A stretch of 5,016 bases of DNA from NCBI GenBank assembly GCA_009724975.1, contig SRXB01000168.1, positions 1 through 5,016 on the forward strand. Direction: 5' to 3'. Every line of letters begins with the position of its first letter. Within the stretch, counting starts at the first letter, position 1. The translations under genes were made by a program, and so were the position numbers. The notes under the pieces were generated by a model that was not told the DNA's origin, did no database searches, and saw nothing but the letters and a program-made list of their open reading frames with translations. This document shows, one piece after another, positions 1 to 5,016 of the stretch. The stretch comes from a bacterium. Lineage in GTDB: Bacteria > Desulfobacterota > Deferrisomatia > Deferrisomatales > BM512.

Positions 1-759
1 GGGGAGGTCGCACCCGTAAACCTCGCGGGCGATATCCCGAAAAAGCCAGGGTTTCTGGGCCGCGCCCCTGCCTATCATAAGGCCGTCGGCCCCGCTTTGG
101 CGCAAGGCTTCGAAGGCGTCTTCCACGGAAAATATAGACCCGTTGGCGATTACGGGAATCTTCAGCCACCCCTTTACCTTGCCTATCCACTCCCAGCGCG
201 GCCTGCGGCCATAGGGCTCGCCCCGCAACCTGCCGTGGACGGTAACAAGGTCGGCCCCTTCGCTCTCGCACATGAGGGCGAATTCTTTTAGCTTTTTCTC
301 GTCAAGGCTCTCGCCCAGGCGAAATTTCACCGTCAGCGGAAGTTCAGAGGCGTTTCTGGCGGCCCTCACCAGCGCCGCCGCATGGGCCACGTTCTCCATC
401 AGCCTGCTACCCCCGCCCATTCTACGGATGTCGGGCGCGGGGCAGCCGCAGTTGATGTCGATGGCGTCCGCGCCTAGGGCCTGAAGTTTTTTGGCGGAGC
501 TTGCGGCGTCCTCAGGCGAGGCGGTGAGAATCTGAAAACTTAGTGGCTTTTCTTCGCCGGTGCGCATAAGGAAGGGGGAGAGGTTGAGGTTTTCGGATTT
601 AAGGCGCTTTGCCGAGAGCATCTCGGTGGAGAGACACCCCACACCGCCCTCCCGCGCCAGGACTCTGCGGAAAGCCGTGTGGGTGAGTCCGGCCATCGGC
701 GCAAGCCAGAGGGGGGGAGATACCGCCAGGGAGCGGATTTTTACTTCTTTGGGGGTCAC
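1..759 (-). CDS. dus: tRNA-dihydrouridine synthase (Dus family), C-terminus beyond window edge
   Basis: This FMN- and NADPH-dependent enzyme reduces specific uridines in the tRNA D-loop or nearby to dihydrouridine. 253 codons are present in one open frame that runs through base 1; family members are usually 310-350 aa, so most of the helical tRNA-binding domain is missing. The TIM-barrel signatures are clear: APMAGLTH (20-27), STEML (44-48), SFQILTASPEDA (74-85), INCGCPAPDIRRMGGGSRLM (102-121) with predicted catalytic Cys106, VKFRLG (144-149), VTVHGR (172-177, FMN-site His175), VIANGSI (203-209) and GLMIGRGAAQKPWLF (226-240). The usual NGDI is NGSI here. The subfamily (DusA, B or C) cannot be settled from the part seen. 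The GTG start overlaps the TGA of the upstream gene as GTGA, so translational coupling is likely; no strong Shine-Dalgarno is visible. No other ATG precedes the APMAG motif. Confidence 0.93.
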   Translation of the reverse strand, partial: MTPKEVKIRSLAVSPPLWLAPMAGLTHTAFRRVLAREGGVGCLSTEMLSAKRLKSENLNLSPFLMRTGEEKPLSFQILTASPEDAASSAKKLQALGADAIDINCGCPAPDIRRMGGGSRLMENVAHAAALVRAARNASELPLTVKFRLGESLDEKKLKEFALMCESEGADLVTVHGRLRGEPYGRRPRWEWIGKVKGWLKIPVIANGSIFSVEDAFEALRQSGADGLMIGRGAAQKPWLFRDIAREVYGCDLP

Positions 760-1811
760 TTGCGTTTCCAGCGACCCTCGATCAATAAAGAGGGGCGTGC
801 CGGATCAAAGGGGGCTCCCTTTTCCAGAAATGAGCTTTTCCACGAGAATTCGCCGCTGTCGAAGGCCATTGTCGAGAAAATTTTTGAAAAATCCATTCCA
901 GAATCAAGTGCCGCGACCCGAAAAACAACGGTTCCGGCCTCCACCAGTGCCAGCTTGACGGAAAGGGTCTCCGCCAGCGAGCCGATCGCCTCCTCAAGTT
1001 TTTCAGCCAGGCCCGGATTGTCGATTTCTCCTGCGCGCACCTCAAGGGATAACTTTTCTTCGCCGGCAACCCAGCCGGAGCGGTTGAAGAGCGTCAGGGC
1101 CTTATGCTCAACCGCCCACGCGCAAACCTTCGCCCCATCCTCGCCTTCCGCGGCTTCTATCTCTCCGGAGCCGACAACCAGTCCTTTTCTGGAATCGATG
1201 AGCTTAAAACGGCTGTCGCCGCCCGCCCCGCCCAGGAGGATGGCGAAGTTTAAGGCTTTTTCCCTGGCCAGAGAAGCTGGGTCGCCGCCCTCAAAAGGCA
1301 GAACCGACGAGCGATAGCCGCCGCCGTCAAGGCGGGAGGCAAGCTCAGCCGCCAGGGCGCGCTCAAAATCTCCGCCGTAAAGGATGAGAAAGCGGGGTGC
1401 CTCCCTCGGGTCGATCACGGAAAAACCCTTTGCCTTCAGCAGACCCAAAATCGCCTTCTCGTCAACTTCGGCCTCGACGGCGACCTTTACCGCCCCGTTT
1501 TCCGAGGCTTCGGACAAGACCGTTTGCCTTGCGATGAATGAGGCGGGGGAGGAGAAAAAAAGCGAGGAGAGTTCCGTGGCGCGACCGCTCCACTCCGATT
1601 CGGGAAGGTGGCGCTCGACGACGTCGCCGACGGCCTTGGCCAGCGCCGAAAAGAGCGCCTGCTTTTTGGCCGAGGCTTCTCCCAATCTTCCGATTTCGGC
1701 GAAAGAGACTGTCGCCACCGAGGCCGCAGGGGCGGCGGGGGCGCTTAGAAGGGCGACAAAGAGAGCGGCCCCTAGGGCCAGCGCCCTAGAAGTTTTCGTA
1801 AATGGCCTCAA
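756..1811 (-). CDS. Exported protein of unknown function with FlgT/LPP20-like architecture
   Basis: I do not recognise a named gene. The 351-aa product starts with a Sec signal peptide: basic n-region RPFTKTSR, hydrophobic ALALGAALFVALL, and an Ala/Pro-rich c-region with probable cleavage near residue 29-30. There is no lipobox cysteine and no later membrane segment, so it is probably soluble in the periplasm or peripheral to the envelope. Residues about 45-130 show a pattern familiar from FlgT N-terminal and LPP20-like domains: a helix rich in Ala (KKQALFSALAKAVGDVVE), a segment SFIARQTVLSE, then a VKVAVEAEVD strand ahead of AILGLL. Residues about 139-250 suggest an alpha/beta domain, and 258-351 a third domain ending LLIEGRWKRK. 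The TTG at 1811 is the only usable start, because an in-frame TGA lies three codons upstream and no later ATG, GTG or TTG would keep the signal peptide. No good Shine-Dalgarno is visible; the start overlaps hfq. Flagellar function is not implied. Gene certain, family tentative. Confidence 0.85.
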   Translation of the reverse strand: MRPFTKTSRALALGAALFVALLSAPAAPAASVATVSFAEIGRLGEASAKKQALFSALAKAVGDVVERHLPESEWSGRATELSSLFFSSPASFIARQTVLSEASENGAVKVAVEAEVDEKAILGLLKAKGFSVIDPREAPRFLILYGGDFERALAAELASRLDGGGYRSSVLPFEGGDPASLAREKALNFAILLGGAGGDSRFKLIDSRKGLVVGSGEIEAAEGEDGAKVCAWAVEHKALTLFNRSGWVAGEEKLSLEVRAGEIDNPGLAEKLEEAIGSLAETLSVKLALVEAGTVVFRVAALDSGMDFSKIFSTMAFDSGEFSWKSSFLEKGAPFDPARPSLLIEGRWKRK

Positions 1812-2028
1812 ATTTTTTCAGGGGCTGGTACGGGCGAACCGACTCTATGGCGTGTTTGTAGATGAGATGGTAGTTGTCGCCGGAGCGGATGACCACGCAG
1901 AAGTTGTCGAAAGCCTTCAAGGAGCCGTCCAGCTCCTCTCCGGATACGAGGCGGATTGTAATCTGGGCTTTTTCCCTGCGCACATTGTTGAGAAACTGGT
2001 CCTGGATGTTGATCTTGGTCTTGACCAT
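1786..2028 (-). CDS. hfq: RNA chaperone Hfq
   Basis: Hfq is a hexameric Sm-like ring that binds small RNAs and mRNAs and promotes their pairing. The product is 80 aa. Sm1 is visible with NIQDQFLNNVRREK at 7-20, AFDNF at 39-43, and the Sm2 signature YKHAI at 57-61. The proximal U-binding residues Gln9, Phe43, Lys58 and His59 are kept, as is a basic rim patch (RREK, 17-20). The distal-face positions differ: Arg26 sits where E. coli has Tyr25, and Glu31-Glu32 replace Ile30-Lys31. The loop before YKHA is one residue longer than in E. coli. The C-terminal tail is short (about 15 residues, aromatic and charged). The ATG at 2028 was chosen over an in-frame GTG at 2088, which would add 20 residues foreign to the family and bypass a good ribosome site. 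The last 26 bases overlap the next gene. Confidence 0.96.
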   Translation of the reverse strand: MVKTKINIQDQFLNNVRREKAQITIRLVSGEELDGSLKAFDNFCVVIRSGDNYHLIYKHAIESVRPYQPLKKFEAIYENF

Positions 2029-2030
2029 TT

Positions 2031-2043
2031 CTCCCCCTTCCTT
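2031..2043 (-). promoter_or_regulatory. Shine-Dalgarno region of hfq
   Basis: The minus strand reads AAGGAAGGGGGAG just before the ATG at 2028. AAGGA lies ten bases and GGGGG four bases from the start codon, so either can pair with 16S rRNA. This fixes the hfq start and rules against the longer GTG-initiated frame. Confidence 0.8.
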
Positions 2044-2071
2044 ATGAAAATGGAATAAAAAGGACAGACAG

Positions 2072-2099
2072 ATAATAAACCGAGTCACTCCATTTGCAA
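2072..2099 (-). promoter_or_regulatory. Possible internal sigma-70-type promoter for hfq
   Basis: On the minus strand TTGCAA (2099-2094, 4 of 6 to TTGACA) is followed after 16 bases by TATTAT (2077-2072, 5 of 6 to TATAAT). The -35 part lies in the last miaA codons, and the -10 in the 56-base AT-rich gap before hfq, which is the only sizeable gap inside the gene run. Known hfq loci often have promoters of their own in or near miaA, which makes this plausible. The match is by eye only. Confidence 0.35.
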
Positions 2100-3008
2100 G
2101 AATTTTTTAAGTTCCCGCAAAACGCGGTCGGCATTTCCAGGCGAGACGCTGACCGCGCCCATTTTTTTAAGCCAGGTTTCCTGCCGTTTTGCGAAGTGGC
2201 GCGTGGCTTTGGCTATCTCCTCTTCGAGAAGGCCGGACGCGCCTCCCGCCGCCAGATGGTTGACTATCTCCCTGTAACCTATGGCCTGCATGGGCGGCGA
2301 TTTGGGGTCGGCTCCGCTCTTTAAAAGCCGCCTCACCTCCTCTATCCACCCGCTCTTTATCATATGGGCCGTCCGCTGGTTTATCCTCTCGTATAAAAGA
2401 GCTCTCGGAAGGGTCACCGCGTAAATCAGCGCCTCGTAATCCGAGCCGCCAAAACCGTGGTCGCGCTGCAACTCCGAGAGCCGCTGGCCAGTGGAGCGAA
2501 ACACCTCCAGCCCTCTGATTATCCTCGTCCGGTCGTTAGGGTGCAGGCGCTCGGCAAGGGCGGGGTCACAGCCAGCCAGCTCCTCGTATAGCGCCGCCTT
2601 TTCGCCGCCGTCCCAAAGGGTTTCCAGCGAGGCCCTGGCGTTTTCGTCGCGGGCCGGTCCCTCCAAAAGCCCCTCAAGGAGAATCTTTATATAGAGGATG
2701 GTTCCGCCTACGACCAGGCAGGGATTGCCTCGGGCCGTTATCTCCTCTATCGCCCGCGCCGCCTCAAGGCGAAAGCGCCCCGCGTTGTAGTTTTCGGTTA
2801 TCTCGGCGACATCTATCAGGTGATGGGGGACAAGGGCGCGCTCCTTAAGCGTGGGCTTGGCGGTGCCGATGTCCATGCCCCTGTAAACCTGCATGGAGTC
2901 CGCCGAGATTATCTCGGCTCCGAGCGCCTTGGCGACTTCAAGCGCCAGCGCCGATTTGCCCGAGGCCGTTGGGCCCGTTATGACTGCTATGCGGGGCTTG
3001 GGGAACAT
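2085..3008 (-). CDS. miaA: tRNA dimethylallyltransferase MiaA
   Basis: MiaA transfers the dimethylallyl group of DMAPP to N6 of A37 in tRNAs reading UNN codons, giving i6A, often the precursor of ms2i6A made by MiaB. The product is 307 aa, a normal length. Visible hallmarks in order are the P-loop GPTASGKS (12-19), ISADSMQVYRGMDIGTAKP (34-52) with the predicted catalytic Asp37, PHHLIDV (61-67), VGGTILYIKILLEGL (100-114), HPNDRTRIIRGLEVF, the INQRTAHMIKSGWIEEV segment, MQAIGYREIV, and TRHFAKRQETWLKKM near the C-terminus. The insertion domain that grips the anticodon arm lies in the middle third. The ATG at 3008 is one base after the mutL stop (TGATATG) and has only a weak Shine-Dalgarno, so translation probably depends on ribosomes finishing mutL. 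miaA beside mutL and hfq is a known arrangement in gammaproteobacteria. Confidence 0.97.
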   Translation of the reverse strand: MFPKPRIAVITGPTASGKSALALEVAKALGAEIISADSMQVYRGMDIGTAKPTLKERALVPHHLIDVAEITENYNAGRFRLEAARAIEEITARGNPCLVVGGTILYIKILLEGLLEGPARDENARASLETLWDGGEKAALYEELAGCDPALAERLHPNDRTRIIRGLEVFRSTGQRLSELQRDHGFGGSDYEALIYAVTLPRALLYERINQRTAHMIKSGWIEEVRRLLKSGADPKSPPMQAIGYREIVNHLAAGGASGLLEEEIAKATRHFAKRQETWLKKMGAVSVSPGNADRVLRELKKFLQME

Positions 3009-3009
3009 A

Positions 3010-4872
3010 TCAGCGCCTGTGGAAGAGCGATTCGAGCTGCGGCCTGCCTAGCCTCAAGACAAGCGGCCTTCCGTGGGGACAATGGGAGGGGTTTTTCGCA
3101 AGGGAGAGGTCTCTCAAAAGTTGGCGAACCTCCGAGTGATGGAGCGCCATCCTCGCCTTCACCGCCCCCTTGCAGGCCAGCCTCTCGCAAAGCTCCTTGC
3201 GCCGCTCTTCGACTCCGCCGTGCGCGTCGAATATCTCGCCGCCCAAAGCATCCCGCGCCATGGCCTCTGCCTCAAGGGCGGTCACTCCGGCAGGAACTCT
3301 ATTTATGGATATGCTCCTTTGGCCGAAAGGCTCCGCGATTATCCCGACCGATTCCAGAATTTGCGCCCTCTCCCCGAGGGCCGCCATCTCAGCCGCCCCC
3401 ACATCGATCACTATCGGGACCAAAAGCTGCTCGCCAGCCACCCGCCTCCCCGACTCCATCAGCTTTTCGAATAATATGCGCTCGTGGGCGGCGTGCTGAT
3501 CTATGATTATCAGCTTGTTGTCCTCGGTCTGGAAAACCAGGTAGGTGGAATCGCAAGCGCCTAGAAATTTCAGGGGGCCGAAGGGCGAGGCCATTTCATC
3601 ACCAGTCAGGCGGTCGCTCTCTTTTCCCTCCACATGCGAGGAGCGTTCATTGAAATTCAGCGCGGCGCCGTACCCCTTGAAGGAGGAGCCGCGAAACCCT
3701 CCGGTGGAAAAACCTGTCCGCGCAACGCCGCCGGAAAGGGCCCTGGCCGCGTATTCATCAAGAGCCTCGGCCACCCTCGTCCTTCCTCCATAGCCCTCTC
3801 CCTCGCCGGCGAGCCCATAACCGGCCACCTCGCCAACGGATGGCGAGCCGCCGCCCCGAGATTCATCCGCCCTAACCCAGGGGGCCTTCGAAAGCCCCTC
3901 CGCGACACAGGCGGCCACAAATCTGAAAATGCCTCCCTCGTCGCGGAAACGCACCTCGCGCTTGGCGGGGTGGACATTTACGTCCACCTCCTCGGGCGAA
4001 ATCTCAAGCCACAGCATAGCCACGGGAAAGCGCCCGTGCTCAAGAAGGCCCCGATACCCCTCAGAAAGGGCCTTGGCAAGAATCCTGTCGTTCACCGACC
4101 GCCTGTTCACGAAAAAGCGTATCGACTTTCTGTGCCCCCTGCTCTCGTGCGGAGCGGCGAAGGCGAAAACAAGCCTGCCGAGGGGCCCGGCGACGGAATG
4201 AAAAAACAAATCCTCCACACCCACCCCCGCCACCTTGGCGGCGCGCTCGCCAAGAGGACAGGCACGCGGAAAACTCAAAAGACTCCGCCCCTCGCTCAAA
4301 AGCTCAAAGCCCACATTTTCATGTATGAGCGCAAGATTCTGGACGGCCTCCACCACGTTGCGAAGCTCCGTGGCCTGGCTTTTAAGAAACTTCCTTCGCG
4401 CCGGAACATTGTGGAAGAGGTCCGAAACCTCTATTAAAGTCCCCTCGGGCGCGCCGCTCTCCCCGCATTTGGTAACAACTCCGGCCTCGACAGTCATTGC
4501 CGTAGCCAATTGGGAAGAGCTTGGCCTTGTGACAATTGAAATATCACTGACGGAGGCAATGGATGGAAGAGCCTCGCCCCTAAAGCCAAGGGTATGAATT
4601 GAATCAAGATCCGAAGAGGTTGAAATCTTGCTGGTGGCGTGGCGTTTGAATGCCAATACGGCGTCCACGCGCGACATTCCGAACCCGTCGTCTTCTATCG
4701 AGATTTTCCTAAGCCCCGCCTCCTCGACCCGCACCGAAACCATGCCCGCGCCTGCGTCCACGGAATTCTCGGCAAGCTCCCGCACAACGCTGGCGGGACG
4801 CTCAACCACCTCGCCCGCGGCGATAAGATTGACAACCTCGTCGGAAAGCACGCGTATCCTTGCTTCTTCCAT
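3010..4872 (-). CDS. mutL: DNA mismatch repair protein MutL, endonuclease type
   Basis: MutL couples mismatch recognition by MutS to strand incision and removal. The product is 620 aa, close to the usual 600-650. The N-terminal GHKL ATPase is intact: IAAGEVVERP at 17-26, ELAENSVDAG at 32-41 (Glu32 general base, Asn36 for Mg2+), DDGFGM at 61-66 and GFRGEAL at 96-102. NVPARRKFLK and NVHPAKREVRF follow. A glycine-rich linker spans roughly residues 340-430. The C-terminal domain carries DQHAAHERILFE (458-469), which fits the metal-binding DQHA(X)2E(X)4E nuclease motif, plus ACKG near 566, CPHGRP at 598-603 and a C-terminal LFHRR. It is therefore the nicking type found where MutH is absent. The ATG at 4872 was chosen because GGAGG lies five bases upstream and the family N-terminus begins there. 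An in-frame GTG at 4917 would add 15 unconserved residues. It is the first gene of the run; its TGA is one base from the miaA ATG. Confidence 0.97.
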   Translation of the reverse strand: MEEARIRVLSDEVVNLIAAGEVVERPASVVRELAENSVDAGAGMVSVRVEEAGLRKISIEDDGFGMSRVDAVLAFKRHATSKISTSSDLDSIHTLGFRGEALPSIASVSDISIVTRPSSSQLATAMTVEAGVVTKCGESGAPEGTLIEVSDLFHNVPARRKFLKSQATELRNVVEAVQNLALIHENVGFELLSEGRSLLSFPRACPLGERAAKVAGVGVEDLFFHSVAGPLGRLVFAFAAPHESRGHRKSIRFFVNRRSVNDRILAKALSEGYRGLLEHGRFPVAMLWLEISPEEVDVNVHPAKREVRFRDEGGIFRFVAACVAEGLSKAPWVRADESRGGGSPSVGEVAGYGLAGEGEGYGGRTRVAEALDEYAARALSGGVARTGFSTGGFRGSSFKGYGAALNFNERSSHVEGKESDRLTGDEMASPFGPLKFLGACDSTYLVFQTEDNKLIIIDQHAAHERILFEKLMESGRRVAGEQLLVPIVIDVGAAEMAALGERAQILESVGIIAEPFGQRSISINRVPAGVTALEAEAMARDALGGEIFDAHGGVEERRKELCERLACKGAVKARMALHHSEVRQLLRDLSLAKNPSHCPHGRPLVLRLGRPQLESLFHRR

Positions 4873-4877
4873 AATAT

Positions 4878-4882
4878 CCTCC
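4878..4882 (-). promoter_or_regulatory. Shine-Dalgarno of mutL
   Basis: On the minus strand GGAGG stands five bases before the ATG at 4872. It is a full match to the anti-Shine-Dalgarno core and decides the start in favour of this ATG over the GTG at 4917. Confidence 0.85.
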
Positions 4883-4945
4883 GCACAACAATCTACCACC
4901 TGGCGCACCTTTTCCACAAGCAGGGCGAAAAAGCAAAAAGCCTTC

Positions 4946-4977
4946 TGAATATCTATGTAGAGAAGTTAAGATATTCA
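4946..4977. repeat. Perfect 9-bp inverted repeat upstream of mutL
   Basis: The arms are TGAATATCT (4946-4954) and AGATATTCA (4969-4977), perfectly complementary and separated by 14 bases. They are AT-rich in an otherwise GC-rich window and lie 74-105 bases before the mutL ATG. The repeat could be an operator for a dimeric regulator or a leader hairpin. It has no following T-run, so a terminator is unlikely. A weaker overlapping pair, AGTTAA (4964-4969) and TTAACT (4986-4991), uses part of the same sequence. Confidence 0.6.
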
Positions 4978-4978
4978 A
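4950..4978 (-). promoter_or_regulatory. Weak promoter candidate for mutL
   Basis: The minus strand has TTGAAT (4978-4973, 4 of 6 to TTGACA), a 17-base spacer and TAGATA (4955-4950, only 3 of 6 to TATAAT). Spacing is ideal but the -10 is poor. It coincides almost exactly with the inverted repeat, which would place a bound regulator directly over the promoter. The operon may equally be transcribed from a promoter beyond the right edge. Confidence 0.2.
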
Positions 4979-5016
4979 ATAACCATTAACTGCCCGTATC
5001 ACTAACAGTGTGGAAT

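Noticed and set aside
679..1317. Long plus-strand open frame (212 codons) over the exported-protein gene
   Set aside because: It lies antisense to a gene with a clear signal peptide and tight overlaps with both neighbours. The translation is low-complexity (Ser/Pro/Ala) with no motif, typical of antisense frames in GC-rich DNA.
2029..2088. 20-residue N-terminal extension of Hfq from a GTG at 2088
   Set aside because: The GTG overlaps the miaA stop, but the extension is foreign to the family and the ATG at 2028 has a purine-rich ribosome site directly before it.
2688..2708. Ile104 in MiaA motif GGTILY, where many homologues have GGTGLY
   Set aside because: The position varies in the family; E. 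coli MiaA has Met there, so it is not a sign of lost activity.
3634..4437. Plus-strand open frame (267 codons) over mutL
   Set aside because: It is fully antisense to the well-conserved MutL coding sequence and has no recognisable motif or ribosome site.
4873..4917. 15-residue N-terminal extension of MutL from a GTG at 4917
   Set aside because: The ATG at 4872 has GGAGG at the right distance, and known MutL proteins begin about there.
4802..5002. Small minus-strand open frame (66 codons) upstream of and overlapping mutL
   Set aside because: It runs out of frame into the conserved mutL N-terminus, has no motif, and would overlap by about 70 bases; most likely chance.
5000..5010. Small hairpin CACT-AAC-AGTG near the right edge
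   Set aside because: A 4-bp stem is too short to support a terminator or operator call, and no T-run follows.

Overview
The window is a compact run of five genes, all read on the minus strand, with no convincing gene on the plus strand. In transcription order (right to left) they are mutL (mismatch repair), miaA (tRNA i6A37 prenylation), hfq (sRNA chaperone), a predicted exported protein of unknown function, and a dus-family tRNA-dihydrouridine synthase that runs off the left edge. The DNA is GC-rich, codon usage looks uniform, and I see no mobile element, CRISPR array, tRNA or rRNA. Long plus-strand open frames are antisense shadows of these genes.

Organism: a Gram-negative-type bacterium is likely, from Hfq together with a Sec-exported protein whose architecture resembles FlgT/LPP20-like envelope proteins. 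MutL carries the complete endonuclease motif set, which points to methyl-independent mismatch repair (no MutH) and away from the Escherichia/Vibrio group. The mutL-miaA-hfq order is also known from gammaproteobacteria. A deltaproteobacterial-type (Desulfobacterota-like) or related lineage is my best guess, but this is inference.

Layout: bases 4873-5016 are the upstream region of mutL. They hold a strong Shine-Dalgarno sequence, a perfect 9-bp inverted repeat and a weak overlapping promoter candidate. mutL (3010-4872) is followed after one base by miaA (2085-3008). A 56-base AT-rich gap with a possible internal promoter precedes hfq (1786-2028). The exported-protein gene (756-1811) starts inside the end of hfq with a TTG codon (26-base overlap). 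dus (759 to beyond 1) overlaps it by 4 bases (GTGA). The tight spacing suggests one operon with translational coupling in its distal half.

How the genes relate: miaA and dus both modify tRNA (prenylation of A37; dihydrouridine formation), Hfq acts on small RNAs and mRNAs, and MutL repairs replication errors. The exported protein is the outlier and the least understood gene here. Most of the window is housekeeping. The points worth a second look are the exported protein's place in an RNA-processing operon, the altered distal face predicted for Hfq, the hfq overlap, and the inverted repeat upstream of mutL.
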